DNA of 38,683 nt from Mesostigma viride. Its lineage: Eukaryota; Streptophyta; Mesostigmatophyceae; Mesostigmatales; Mesostigmataceae. The DNA lies in the NCBI GenBank assembly GCA_009746045.1, contig RPFO01001904.1:1-38683 (forward strand), read 5' to 3'. The notes below the pieces were generated by a model. The model was not told the origin of the DNA and did no database searches. It saw only the letters and a program-made list of their open reading frames with translations. Made by a program: the position numbers and the translations under genes. This document shows, one piece after another, positions 21,186 through 34,310 of this stretch (within the stretch, counting starts at the first letter, position 1; each line of letters starts with the position of its first letter).

Positions 21186-21768
21186 TTATTCGGACGCACT
21201 ACGCCACCAGGGGCCCTGAGGCCTCCGCCGAAAGCTTCGACCCGCCGGGTTGAGCCCGCCGACCGGCCCGGTCACTACGCCGGGGGGCGAACGCTCGGCG
21301 GCCTTCCTTTGGGGGCTTCCCATCGTGCGCGCTCGCGCCGGCCCGCCGCTCCGTCGATCCCACGCTCCGTCCCTCACGGGCACGTCCAGCACGCGTCCTA
21401 CTACTACTAGTACATCAACCCAGTCCGAACAGTACCGTATATTGTGAGACGTCGCCGTTCATTGCATGCAAGTATTTCCTTACTCATTACTTCCTAACAA
21501 CTATGCTATGCAATAACAACTATGAAGCTATGCCATGCAGGACACAATGTGGGTACCGCTTTTTGCAAGCGGCAGCCATAACGACCAAACACTTCCATGC
21601 AAACTCCCATGTTCATCATTCATTAATATTCATTGAGTGGCAATCCTTTGTAAACACAGGCACCATCGGTAATGCCCACTATGACTTCATGTAGACAAAG
21701 TTTTGTACATGACTCGACAGTGCCCTTGTGCGCGACCGTGGGGTGCGGCAGGCCAGCCCTGTCCATTC

Positions 21769-23064
21769 GTGGGTGTGGTGGGGAGCTGCCATGCATGCGT
21801 GGCTTGAGGGGGGGCTGGCATGCGTGCGTGGCTGTGGGGGTGGCTGCCATGCGTGCGTGGGTGTGGGGGGTGGCTGGCATGCGTATGTGGGTGTGGGGGG
21901 TGGCTGGCATGCACGTGCATGTGGGGGGTGGCTGTCATGCATGCGTGCATGTGGGGGGTGGCTGGCATGCATGCGTGGGTTTGTGGGGGGGTGGCATGCG
22001 TGCGTGGGTCTGGGGGTGGCTGGCATGCGTGCATGGGTTTGTGGGGTGGCTAGCATGCATGCGTGGGTGTGGGGGGAGCTGCCATGGACGCATGTGGGGC
22101 GGGGCAGGCTGGCATGCATGCGTGGGTGTGGGGGGGGACGGCATGCGTACGTTGGTGACGGGGGTGGCTGGCATGCATAAGTGGGTTTGTGGGGTGGCTG
22201 GCATGCATGCGTGCATGTGGGGGGGGGCTGGCACGCGTGTGTGGGTTTGGGGGGGGCTGGCATGCATGCGTGTGTGTGGGGGGGGCTGACATAAGTGCGT
22301 GGGTATGGGGGTGGCTGGCATGCGTGCCTGGGTTTGGGGGTGGGCTGCCATGCGTGCGTGGGTTTAGGGGGGGGCTGGCATGCGTGCCTGGGTTCGTGGG
22401 GTGGGCTGCCATGCGTGCGTGGGTGTGGGGGGTGGCTGGCATGCGTACGTGGGTGTGGGGGGTGGCTGGCATGCATGTGCATGTGGCGGGTGGCTGGCAT
22501 CCATGCGTGCATGTGGGGGGTGGCTGGCATGCATGCGTGGGCTCGTGGGGTGGCTGGCATGCGTGCGTGGGTGTGGGGGTGGCTGGAATGCAAGCATGCA
22601 TGTGGGGGGGGCTTGTTTGCATGTGGGGTGGCTGGCAAGCATGCATGCATGTGGGGGGGCTGGCATCCATGCGTGGGTTTGTGGGGTGGCTGGCATGCAT
22701 GCGTGCATGAGGGGGGGGCTGGCATGCGTGCGTGGGTGTGGGGGGGGGCGTACGTGGGTATGGGGGGGCTGGCATGCGTGCGTGGGTGTGGGGGGGGAGT
22801 GGCATGCATGCGTGGGTGTGGTGGTGGGCTGCCATGCATGCGTGGCTTGAGGGGGGGGCTGGCATGCGTGCCTGGGTTCGTGGGGTGGCTGCCATGCGTG
22901 CGTGGGTGTGGGGGGTGGCTGGCATGCGTACGTGGGTGTGGGGGGTGGCTGGCATGCATAAGTGGGTTTGTGTGGGGGGGGGGGTGGCTGGCATGCGTGC
23001 GTGGGCATGGGGGTGGCTGGCATGCGTGCGTGGGTTGGTGGGGTGCCTGGCATGCATAAGTGGG
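21769..23064 (+). repeat. Minisatellite M6
   Basis: About 43 copies of the ~30-bp G-rich repeat, matching M5 apart from G-run lengths (for example near 21810, 22610 and 22975). Confidence 0.96.
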
Positions 23065-23100
23065 CCCGCGGTGCCCCTGATTGCTGTCTGGCCCCTAATC

Positions 23101-23600
23101 ATGTGGATGTGGCGTCACTGCCGCTAAGGCAGCCATGCCTAGACTATTTGCCTAGCTGTGCCAACACACCTAGTCACGTGCCGCCAACGCACGGTCCACC
23201 ACCAGCCATAGCCTAGTACAGCCATGCTACGCCCTGGCTATGTTTAGCCAAGCCATGCCTATAATGGGACCCCCCCATGGATGTTGCATTAAGAATTTAG
23301 CCATGCTATGCCATGCAGAGAGATGCTCTCTGTCGAGCAGCCATGTCCTAGCTCTTGTATAGCCATGCTGATCTTCCTCCCTCACAGGCATGCTCCCCCC
23401 CTTACCCGGGCATAGCGTGATAGACCATGAGGGTGCAGGTGCCCTGGTGCACCTAGAGCAAGGGTAGCTTACATTCCCACCCTTGCATGAAGTAGCCTAG
23501 GATGTATTAAAAGCCATATGCCCCTTCTCAGGGATATGCGCTACATTGACTCCCAACGGAGCGATGTTGATAATTAATTAATTAATTAATGTGGATGTGG
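23101..23600 (+). repeat. 12-bp target-site duplication flanking the 23113-23588 insertion
   Basis: ATGTGGATGTGG occurs at 23101-23112 and again at 23589-23600. U5, U8 and U9 have it once at the matching place and run straight on into CTGGCTGCC. This gives clean empty sites for comparison. Confidence 0.93.
23113..23588 (+). mobile_element. SINE- or truncated LINE-like insertion with AATT-repeat tail
   Basis: 476 bp unrelated to the array, flanked by a 12-bp target duplication. The right end is GATAATTAATTAATTAATTA, a simple-sequence tail like those at the 3' ends of non-LTR elements. The left end (CGTCACTGCCGCTAAGG) is not an inverted copy of the right end, so a terminal-inverted-repeat transposon is unlikely. 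The word AGCCATG occurs about seven times inside. I see no tRNA-type B box (GGTTCGA) and no reverse-transcriptase frame. It could be a SINE of other origin or a 5'-truncated LINE. The orientation given assumes the tail is 3'. Its absence from sister units indicates a recent insertion. Confidence 0.75.
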
Positions 23601-25674
23601 CTGGCTGCCTGCCCTCCTGTTTTCCCCATCCCCAAACCCCATGCCGCAAGGCTCGTAGCTCAAGCGCCATGTCTCATGCCCCATGGCCCTTGCCTGCCAG
23701 CCTACCTGTGCTGCATACCCTTGCAGCCTTTCCTGCCTCGCCTGGCCTGCCCTGCCCTGCCCTCTCTGCCCTCCCGCCCGCCCATGCGGTCCGTTGCCAC
23801 GGATGGAAAATGAGAAGAAAACCAATATGGCCCCGCTGGCACCACAAATCACCTGGTTGGTCAACCAAGGGGATAGCCTGCACAATGAGACAGGAACACA
23901 GCAGACCCAGCAAAGCAAGATTCAGGTTGTAAGCCAGTGGAGATTACTTTTGACTTGCTTGATGAAGAAATATAAAACACCTTCTACGGTCACACCTTCT
24001 ATGAACAAATGGTTGATTGATCACCTTATACACCACGTAAACATGTTACCAGACGCGCTCTTCAGCCCAGTGAAAATCCACGCGCGAAGCAAGGCGGATT
24101 ATCTTACGCAGTAAGCACCATGAATATCAGCGAGTACAGCAGTAAATGACGCCCTAAACTCATGACCAGGCAAGCATCCACAGGGGCTTTCACCGCCCAG
24201 TATATTCCAGAAAAAAATCATCACAGATCCTCTGGCAACGGACGTTGACACGGGAAACCCGAAGGACCATGAAGATGGCGTCCTGCACGGCTAAGAAAAT
24301 GAAACGCAGACCCTTGCTACGCTATGTCTTCGCTGCGACTACGTGAATTCGGCCAAATGGAAACAACGCAACCGAGGAAACGCATCAGAAAGAGGGCAGG
24401 CACTAGCCCGGCCATCGAAACAAACGACTCACCATCGGCATCGCCAGCGTACGTCCCGTGGCAACAAATCCAGCGTTCATTCCAATATTGTGTGACGACA
24501 ACAGAAACTCGTCGGCCACACCCACGCCTTCCACGAACAGCAAACTGATTTCACTAGGCACCCAATACGTCAAGCAAAGAAGCACGATAACATAATACCT
24601 AAATCTACAACGACATTCCATTTCCAGGTCGCTAGCTATCGCAGCAGGCCATAGCGCCCCGAACCTCTCCCACGCACGTGACTGCCCACCGACGGCCAGC
24701 CAGATCAGAAACAATTCAAAGGTACGCATCGAAATGGAACATTGAACGCTATAAAAGCAATGCCCACGCATTGTCCATCCCCAATTTTCCAGGCAGCGTT
24801 GGACGCCATCCCCAGCCAGCAGGAAATTAAGTGCTGTCGCAGCATGTCGCCCCCTCGCCCCCTCGCAGTCCTGGTTTATGCACGTTCGATTGCTTGGGCG
24901 CGTCCAGGCGGTCCAGCACCGCGTACTACCCACTTGAAAATCCTCCCAAGTCCTTTGTTTCCAGCTTGGTAAGTACGGAATGTGGCAGAAATTCGTCCAG
25001 CAAGCATCATACTACTCTCCACTCCTCCAACTAAACATTTGCGTATAATTTTAGAATAAATATCAGTCACATCATGTTCAGACTATACCTTCGGTCTGAA
25101 TCGAAAAGTGATGCGGAACAACTCAGTGAAACGGTTTCTGAACGAAATGCGGACAGGAAAACGGCCATAACGGCCAACGTCTTACGGTTTCAAAACATTT
25201 TCTGGACGTTCCGTCGACTTGTCTCACTGAACGCTACGAAACTCGAGGACGGCGGGTTCTATACTCCGAGTTGTTGTACTTCCGCGTCACAGAAGCGTTA
25301 ACCTACGCCGGCTTGTTTGGTTAGAGATGCTTCGTGCGAAGAGTTTGACGGCCTCGCAACAAGCCGACATCGTGCCGGGTTCCGTATTTTTATCTGGCCG
25401 CGGCCATTGGCTGGCCTCCCACCTGCCCGCAAAAGTGCTGAACCGGATCTGGACGTAACGGCCGTTTCAGGCCCGTTCAGGAAAGGTGGACACTCGATCT
25501 CCCCAGTTTGCCACTTTTCGGGCAACTGCTCCGATTGGGCGCCACCGCGGATCCCCGGATCGCCCTGACTATCGGCCGCCCTGCGCTCGCGGTTTTCGTA
25601 CGGGCCACTTTTCGGGCCTCACGGTTCGCCAAACTTTTGCGTTGGGGTTAATCGTAGTCACTAGAAGGGGACTA

Positions 25675-25697
25675 GTGGGGGGGCCAAGGCCCCCCAC
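25675..25697 (-). other. G/C hairpin next to CTAG (U8 left end)
   Basis: Same hairpin as at 740-762; CTAG at 25672-25675. Confidence 0.85.
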
Positions 25698-26280
25698 TTA
25701 TTCGGACGCACTACGCCACCAGGGGCCCTGAGGCCTCCGCCGAAAGCTTCGACCCGCCGGGTTGAGCCCGCCGACCGGCCCGGTCACTACGCCGGGGGGC
25801 GAACGCTCGGCGGCCTTCCTTTGGGGGCTTCCCATCGTGCGCGCTCGCGCCGGCCCGCCGCTCCGTCGATCCCACGCTCCGTCCCTCACGGGCACGTCCA
25901 GCACGCGTCCTACTACTACTAGTACATCAACCCAGTCCGAACAGTACCGTATATTGTGAGACGTCGCCGTTCATTGCATGCAAGTATTTCCTTACTCATT
26001 ACTTCCTAACAACTATGCTATGCAATAACAACTATGAAGCTATGCCATGCAGGACACAATGTGGGTACCGCTTTTTGCAAGCGGCAGCCATAACGACCAA
26101 ACACTTCCATGCAAACTCCCATGTTCATCATTCATTAATATTCATTGAGTGGCAATCCTTTGTAAACACAGGCACCATCGGTAATGCCCACTATGACTTC
26201 ATGTAGACAAAGTTTTGTACATGACTCGACAGTGCCCTTGTGCGCGACCGTGGGGTGCGGCAGGCCAGCCCTGTCCATTC

Positions 26281-27580
26281 GTGGGTGTGGTGGGGAGCTG
26301 CCATGCATGCGTGGCTTGAGGGGGGGCTGGCATGCGTGCGTGGCTGTGGGGGGTGGCTGCCATGCGTGCGTGGGTGTGGGGGGTGGCTGGCATGCGTATG
26401 TGGGTGTGGGGGGTGGCTGGCATGCACGTGCATGTGGGGGGTGGCTGTCATGCATGCGTGCATGTGGGGGGTGGCTGGCATGCATGCGTGGGTTTGTGGG
26501 GGGGTGGCATGCGTGCGTGGGTCTGGGGGTGGCTGGCATGCGTGCATGGGTTTGTGGGGTGGCTAGCATGCATGCGTGGGTGTGGGGGGGAGCTGCCATG
26601 GACGCATGTGGGGCGGGGCAGGCTGGCATGCATGCGTGGGTGTGGGGGGGGACGGCATGCGTACGTTGGTGACGGGGGTGGCTGGCATGCATAAGTGGGT
26701 TTGTGGGGTGGCTGGCATGCATGCGTGCATGTGGGGGGGGGCTGGCACGCGTGTGTGGGTTTGGGGGGGGCTGGCATGCATGCGTGTGTGTGGGGGGGGC
26801 TGACATAAGTGCGTGGGTATGGGGGTGGCTGGCATGCGTGCCTGGGTTTGGGGGTGGGCTGCCATGCGTGCGTGGGTTTAGGGGGGGGCTGGCATGCGTG
26901 CCTGGGTTCGTGGGGTGGGCTGCCATGCGTGCGTGGGTGTGGGGGGTGGCTGGCATGCGTACGTGGGTGTGGGGGGTGGCTGGCATGCATGTGCATGTGG
27001 CGGGTGGCTGGCATCCATGCGTGCATGTGGGGGGTGGCTGGCATGCATGCGTGGGCTCGTGGGGTGGCTGGCATGCGTGCGTGGGTGTGGGGGTGGCTGG
27101 AATGCAAGCATGCATGTGGGGGGGGCTTGTTTGCATGTGGGGTGGCTGGCAAGCATGCATGCATGTGGGGGGGGCTGGCATCCATGCGTGGGTTTGTGGG
27201 GTGGCTGGCATGCATGCGTGCATGAGGGGGGGGCTGGCATGCGTGCGTGGGTGTGGGGGGGGCGTACGTGGGTATGGGGGGTGGCTGGCATGCGTGCGTG
27301 GGTGTGGGGGGGGAGTGGCATGCATGCGTGGGTGTGGTGGTGGGCTGCCATGCATGCGTGGCTTGAGGGGGGGCTGGCATGCGTGCCTGGGTTCGTGGGG
27401 TGGCTGCCATGCGTGCGTGGGTGTGGGGGGTGGCTGGCATGCGTACGTGGGTGTGGGGGGTGGCTGGCATGCATAAGTGGGTTTGTGTGGGGGGGGGGGG
27501 TGGCTGGCATGCGTGCGTGGGCATGGGGGTGGCTGGCATGCGTGCGTGGGTTGGTGGGGTGCCTGGCATGCATAAGTGGG
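26281..27580 (+). repeat. Minisatellite M7
   Basis: About 43 copies of the ~30-bp G-rich repeat, matching M5, M6 and M8. It has a 12-G run near 27489-27500. Confidence 0.96.
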
Positions 27581-29702
27581 CCCGCGGTGCCCCTGATTGC
27601 TGTCTGGCCCCTAATCATGTGGATGTGGCTGGCTGCCTGCCCTCCTGTTTTCCCCATCCCCAAACCCCATGCCGCAAGGCTCGTAGCTCAAGCGCCATGT
27701 CTCATGCCCCATGGCCCTTGCCTGCCAGCCTACCTGTGCTGCATACCCTTGCAGCCTTTCCTGCCTCGCCTGGCCTGCCCTGCCCTGCCCTCTCTGCCCT
27801 CCCGCCCGCCCATGCGGTCCGTTGCCACGGATGGAAAATGAGAAGAAAACCAATATGGCCCCGCTGGCACCACAAATCACCTGGTTGGTCAACCAAGGGG
27901 ATAGCCTGCACAATGAGACAGGAACACAGCAGACCCAGCAAAGCAAGATTCAGGTTGTAAGCCAGTGGAGATTACTTTTGACTTGCTTGATGAAGAAATA
28001 TAAAACACCTTCTACGGTCACACCTTCTATGAACAAATGGTTGATTGATCACCTTATACACCACGTAAACATGTTACCAGACGCGCTCTTCAGCCCAGTG
28101 AAAATCCACGCGCGAAGCAAGGCGGATTATCTTACGCAGTAAGCACCATGAATATCAGCGAGTACAGCAGTAAATGACGCCCTAAACTCATGACCAGGCA
28201 AGCATCCACAGGGGCTTTCACCGCCCAGTATATTCCAGAAAAAAATCATCACAGATCCTCTGGCAACGGACGTTGACACGGGAAACCCGAAGGACCATGA
28301 AGATGGCGTCCTGCACGGCTAAGAAAATGAAACGCAGACCCTTGCTACGCTATGTCTTCGCTGCGACTACGTGAATTCGGCCAAATGGAAACAACGCAAC
28401 CGAGGAAACGCATCAGAAAGAGGGCAGGCACTAGCCCGGCCATCGAAACAAACGACTCACCATCGGCATCGCCAGCGTACGTCCCGTGGCAACAAATCCA
28501 GCGTTCATTCCAATATTGTGTGACGACAACAGAAACTCGTCGGCCACACCCACGCCTTCCACGAACAGCAAACTGATTTCACTAGGCACCCAATACGTCA
28601 AGCAAAGAAGCACGATAACATAATACCTAAATCTACAACGACATTCCATTTCCAGGTCGCTAGCTATCGCAGCAGGCCATAGCGCCCCGAACCTCTCCCA
28701 CGCACGTGACTGCCCACCGACGGCCAGCCAGATCAGAAACAATTCAAAGGTACGCATCGAAATGGAACATTGAACGCTATAAAAGCAATGCCCACGCATT
28801 GTCCATCCCCAATTTTCCAGGCAGCGTTGGACGCCATCCCCAGCCAGCAGGAAATTAAGTGCTGTCGCAGCATGTCGCCCCCTCGCCCCCTCGCAGTCCT
28901 GGTTTATGCACGTTCGATTGCTTGGGCGCGTCCAGGCGGTCCAGCACCGCGTACTACCCACTTGAAAATCCTCCCAAGTCCTTTGTTTCCAGCTTGGTAA
29001 GTACGGAATGTGGCAGAAATTCGTCCAGCAAGCATCATACTACTCTCCACTCCTCCAACTAAACATTTGCGTATAATTTTAGAATAAATATCAGTCACAT
29101 CATGTTCAGACTATACCTTCGGTCTGAATCGAAAAGTGATGCGGAACAACTCAGTGAAACGGTTTCTGAACGAAATGCGGACAGGAAAACGGCCATAACG
29201 GCCAACGTCTTACGGTTTCAAAACATTTTCTGGACGTTCCGTCGACTTGTCTCACTGAACGCTACGAAACTCGAGGACGGCGGGTTCTATACTCCGAGTT
29301 GTTGTACTTCCGCGTCACAGAAGCGTTAACCTACGCCGGCTTGTTTGGTTAGAGATGCTTCGTGCGAAGAGTTTGACGGCCTCGCAACAAGCCGACATCG
29401 TGCCGGGTTCCGTATTTTTATCTGGCCGCGGCCATTGGCTGGCCTCCCACCTGCCCGCAAAAGTGCTGAACCGGATCTGGACGTAACGGCCGTTTCAGGC
29501 CCGTTCAGGAAAGGTGGACACTCGATCTCCCCAGTTTGCCACTTTTCGGGCAACTGCTCCGATTGGGCGCCACCGCGGATCCCCGGATCGCCCTGACTAT
29601 CGGCCGCCCTGCGCTCGCGGTTTTCGTACGGGCCACTTTTCGGGCCTCACGGTTCGCCAAACTTTTGCGTTGGGGTTAATCGTAGTCACTAGAAGGGGAC
29701 TA

Positions 29703-29725
29703 GTGGGGGGGCCAAGGCCCCCCAC
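29703..29725 (-). other. G/C hairpin next to CTAG (U9 left end)
   Basis: Same hairpin as at 740-762; CTAG at 29700-29703. Confidence 0.85.
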
Positions 29726-30308
29726 TTATTCGGACGCACTACGCCACCAGGGGCCCTGAGGCCTCCGCCGAAAGCTTCGACCCGCCGGGTTGAGCCCGCC
29801 GACCGGCCCGGTCACTACGCCGGGGGGCGAACGCTCGGCGGCCTTCCTTTGGGGGCTTCCCATCGTGCGCGCTCGCGCCGGCCCGCCGCTCCGTCGATCC
29901 CACGCTCCGTCCCTCACGGGCACGTCCAGCACGCGTCCTACTACTACTAGTACATCAACCCAGTCCGAACAGTACCGTATATTGTGAGACGTCGCCGTTC
30001 ATTGCATGCAAGTATTTCCTTACTCATTACTTCCTAACAACTATGCTATGCAATAACAACTATGAAGCTATGCCATGCAGGACACAATGTGGGTACCGCT
30101 TTTTGCAAGCGGCAGCCATAACGACCAAACACTTCCATGCAAACTCCCATGTTCATCATTCATTAATATTCATTGAGTGGCAATCCTTTGTAAACACAGG
30201 CACCATCGGTAATGCCCACTATGACTTCATGTAGACAAAGTTTTGTACATGACTCGACAGTGCCCTTGTGCGCGACCGTGGGGTGCGGCAGGCCAGCCCT
30301 GTCCATTC

Positions 30309-31606
30309 GTGGGTGTGGTGGGGAGCTGCCATGCATGCGTGGCTTGAGGGGGGGGCTGGCATGCGTGCGTGGCTGTGGGGGGTGGCTGCCATGCGTGCGT
30401 GGGTGTGGGGGGTGGCTGGCATGCGTATGTGGGTGTGGGGGGTGGCTGGCATGCACGTGCATGTGGGGGGTGGCTGTCATGCATGCGTGCATGTGGGGGG
30501 TGGCTGGCATGCATGCGTGGGTTTGTGGGGGGGTGGCATGCGTGCGTGGGTCTGGGGGTGGCTGGCATGCGTGCATGGGTTTGTGGGGTGGCTAGCATGC
30601 ATGCGTGGGTGTGGGGGGAGCTGCCATGGACGCATGTGGGGCGGGGCAGGCTGGCATGCATGCGTGGGTGTGGGGGGGGACGGCATGCGTACGTTGGTGA
30701 CGGGGGTGGCTGGCATGCATAAGTGGGTTTGTGGGGTGGCTGGCATGCATGCGTGCATGTGGGGGGGGGCTGGCACGCGTGTGTGGGTTTGGGGGGGGCT
30801 GGCATGCATGCGTGTGTGGGGGGGGGCTGACATAAGTGCGTGGGTATGGGGGTGGCTGGCATGCGTGCCTGGGTTTGGGGGTGGGCTGCCATGCGTGCGT
30901 GGGTTTAGGGGGGGGCTGGCATGCGTGCCTGGGTTCGTGGGGTGGGCTGCCATGCGTGCGTGGGTGTGGGGGGTGGCTGGCATGCGTACGTGGGTGTGGG
31001 GGGTGGCTGGCATGCATGTGCATGTGGCGGGTGGCTGGCATCCATGCGTGCATGTGGGGGGTGGCTGGCATGCATGCGTGGGCTCGTGGGGTGGCTGGCA
31101 TGCGTGCGTGGGTGTGGGGGTGGCTGGAATGCAAGCATGCATGTGGGGGGGGCTTGTTTGCATGTGGGGTGGCTGGCAAGCATGCATGCATGTGGGGGGG
31201 GCTGGCATCCATGCGTGGGTTTGTGGGGTGGCTGGCATGCATGCGTGCATGAGGGGGGGGCTGGCATGCGTGCGTGGGTGTGGGGGGGGCGTACGTGGGT
31301 ATGGGGGTGGCTGGCATGCGTGCGTGGGTGTGGGGGGGAGTGGCATGCATGCGTGGGTGTGGTGGTGGGCTGCCATGCATGCGTGGCTTGAGGGGGGGCT
31401 GGCATGCGTGCCTGGGTTCGTGGGGTGGCTGCCATGCGTGCGTGGGTGTGGGGGGTGGCTGGCATGCGTACGTGGGTGTGGGGGGTGGCTGGCATGCATA
31501 AGTGGGTTTGTGTGGGGGGGGGGGGGTGGCTGGCATGCGTGCGTGGGCATGGGGGTGGCTGGCATGCGTGCGTGGGTTGGTGGGGTGCCTGGCATGCATA
31601 AGTGGG
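30309..31606 (+). repeat. Minisatellite M8
   Basis: About 43 copies of the ~30-bp G-rich repeat. It has a 13-G run near 31514-31526 at the place where M5, M6 and M7 have 9, 11 and 12 G. Confidence 0.96.
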
Positions 31607-33728
31607 CCCGCGGTGCCCCTGATTGCTGTCTGGCCCCTAATCATGTGGATGTGGCTGGCTGCCTGCCCTCCTGTTTTCCCCATCCCCAAACCCCATGCCG
31701 CAAGGCTCGTAGCTCAAGCGCCATGTCTCATGCCCCATGGCCCTTGCCTGCCAGCCTACCTGTGCTGCATACCCTTGCAGCCTTTCCTGCCTCGCCTGGC
31801 CTGCCCTGCCCTGCCCTCTCTGCCCTCCCGCCCGCCCATGCGGTCCGTTGCCACGGATGGAAAATGAGAAGAAAACCAATATGGCCCCGCTGGCACCACA
31901 AATCACCTGGTTGGTCAACCAAGGGGATAGCCTGCACAATGAGACAGGAACACAGCAGACCCAGCAAAGCAAGATTCAGGTTGTAAGCCAGTGGAGATTA
32001 CTTTTGACTTGCTTGATGAAGAAATATAAAACACCTTCTACGGTCACACCTTCTATGAACAAATGGTTGATTGATCACCTTATACACCACGTAAACATGT
32101 TACCAGACGCGCTCTTCAGCCCAGTGAAAATCCACGCGCGAAGCAAGGCGGATTATCTTACGCAGTAAGCACCATGAATATCAGCGAGTACAGCAGTAAA
32201 TGACGCCCTAAACTCATGACCAGGCAAGCATCCACAGGGGCTTTCACCGCCCAGTATATTCCAGAAAAAAATCATCACAGATCCTCTGGCAACGGACGTT
32301 GACACGGGAAACCCGAAGGACCATGAAGATGGCGTCCTGCACGGCTAAGAAAATGAAACGCAGACCCTTGCTACGCTATGTCTTCGCTGCGACTACGTGA
32401 ATTCGGCCAAATGGAAACAACGCAACCGAGGAAACGCATCAGAAAGAGGGCAGGCACTAGCCCGGCCATCGAAACAAACGACTCACCATCGGCATCGCCA
32501 GCGTACGTCCCGTGGCAACAAATCCAGCGTTCATTCCAATATTGTGTGACGACAACAGAAACTCGTCGGCCACACCCACGCCTTCCACGAACAGCAAACT
32601 GATTTCACTAGGCACCCAATACGTCAAGCAAAGAAGCACGATAACATAATACCTAAATCTACAACGACATTCCATTTCCAGGTCGCTAGCTATCGCAGCA
32701 GGCCATAGCGCCCCGAACCTCTCCCACGCACGTGACTGCCCACCGACGGCCAGCCAGATCAGAAACAATTCAAAGGTACGCATCGAAATGGAACATTGAA
32801 CGCTATAAAAGCAATGCCCACGCATTGTCCATCCCCAATTTTCCAGGCAGCGTTGGACGCCATCCCCAGCCAGCAGGAAATTAAGTGCTGTCGCAGCATG
32901 TCGCCCCCTCGCCCCCTCGCAGTCCTGGTTTATGCACGTTCGATTGCTTGGGCGCGTCCAGGCGGTCCAGCACCGCGTACTACCCACTTGAAAATCCTCC
33001 CAAGTCCTTTGTTTCCAGCTTGGTAAGTACGGAATGTGGCAGAAATTCGTCCAGCAAGCATCATACTACTCTCCACTCCTCCAACTAAACATTTGCGTAT
33101 AATTTTAGAATAAATATCAGTCACATCATGTTCAGACTATACCTTCGGTCTGAATCGAAAAGTGATGCGGAACAACTCAGTGAAACGGTTTCTGAACGAA
33201 ATGCGGACAGGAAAACGGCCATAACGGCCAACGTCTTACGGTTTCAAAACATTTTCTGGACGTTCCGTCGACTTGTCTCACTGAACGCTACGAAACTCGA
33301 GGACGGCGGGTTCTATACTCCGAGTTGTTGTACTTCCGCGTCACAGAAGCGTTAACCTACGCCGGCTTGTTTGGTTAGAGATGCTTCGTGCGAAGAGTTT
33401 GACGGCCTCGCAACAAGCCGACATCGTGCCGGGTTCCGTATTTTTATCTGGCCGCGGCCATTGGCTGGCCTCCCACCTGCCCGCAAAAGTGCTGAACCGG
33501 ATCTGGACGTAACGGCCGTTTCAGGCCCGTTCAGGAAAGGTGGACACTCGATCTCCCCAGTTTGCCACTTTTCGGGCAACTGCTCCGATTGGGCGCCACC
33601 GCGGATCCCCGGATCGCCCTGACTATCGGCCGCCCTGCGCTCGCGGTTTTCGTACGGGCCACTTTTCGGGCCTCACGGTTCGCCAAACTTTTGCGTTGGG
33701 GTTAATCGTAGTCACTAGAAGGGGACTA

Positions 33729-33751
33729 GTGGGGGGGCCAAGGCCCCCCAC
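33729..33751 (-). other. G/C hairpin next to CTAG (U10 left end)
   Basis: Same hairpin as at 740-762; CTAG at 33726-33729. Sequence to its left is the U5-U9 type; to its right (CTTTTTCGG instead of CTTATTCGG) it is the U3 type. Confidence 0.85.
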
Positions 33752-34310
33752 TTTTTCGGACGCACTACGCCACCAGGGGCCCTGAGGCCCCCGCCGAAAG
33801 CTTCGACCCGCCGGGTTGAGCCCGCCGACCGGCCCGGCCCCTACGCCGGGGGCGAACGCTCGGCGGCCTTCCTTTGGGGGCTTCCCATCGCGCGCGCTCG
33901 CGCCGGCCCGCCGCACCGTCGATCCCACGCTCCGTCCCTCACGGGCACGTCCAGCACGCGTCATACTACTAGTACATAAACCCAGTCCGAATAGTACCGT
34001 ACATTGTGAGACGTCGCCGTTCATTGCATGCAAGTATTTCCTTACTCATTACTTCCTAACAACTGAAACTCACAATGCAGCTATGCCATGCATATGTGGG
34101 TACCGCTTTAGCGGCAGCCATAACGACCAAACACTTCCATGCAAACTCAAATGTTCATCATTCATCAATATTCATTGAGTGGCAATCCTTTGTAAACACA
34201 TGCACCATCGGTCATGCCCACTATGACTTCATGTAGACAATGTTTTGTACATGACTCGACAGTGCCCTTGCGCGCGACCGTGGGGCGTCGCAGGCCAGCC
34301 CTGTCCATTT

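Larger units (their letters stand above)
21160..25671 (-). repeat. U7: long array unit carrying a 476-bp insertion
   Basis: Modules: hairpin (21163-21185), GC-rich, leader (21383-21768), minisatellite M6 (21769-23064), tail (23065-24993, interrupted at 23113-23588), core (24994-25671). Without the insertion and its target duplication the unit is about 4,024 bp and nearly identical to U5, U8 and U9. No supported gene. Confidence 0.92.
25672..29699 (-). repeat. U8: long array unit (amplified type)
   Basis: Modules: hairpin (25675-25697), GC-rich, leader (25895-26280), minisatellite M7 (26281-27580), tail (27581-29021), core (29022-29699); 4,028 bp. Apart from G-run lengths I see almost no differences from U9. 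It follows U7 directly, with no short unit between. No supported gene. Confidence 0.93.
29700..33725 (-). repeat. U9: long array unit (amplified type)
   Basis: Modules: hairpin (29703-29725), GC-rich, leader (29923-30308), minisatellite M8 (30309-31606), tail (31607-33047), core (33048-33725); 4,026 bp. It is the last unit of the homogenised group: just past its right edge the sequence returns to the other type. One plus-strand frame here stays open for 572 codons across minisatellite and tail, only because G-run lengths happen to keep the frame. No supported gene. Confidence 0.93.

Noticed and set aside
23113-23588. Terminal-inverted-repeat DNA transposon (MITE)
   Set aside because: The two ends are not complementary, a 12-bp target duplication is longer than most MITE families make, and one end is a simple AATT tail.
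16258-33725. Ribosomal DNA intergenic spacer (4-kb units with a TATA-like motif and internal subrepeats)
   Set aside because: No rRNA gene sequence is recognisable anywhere in the window.
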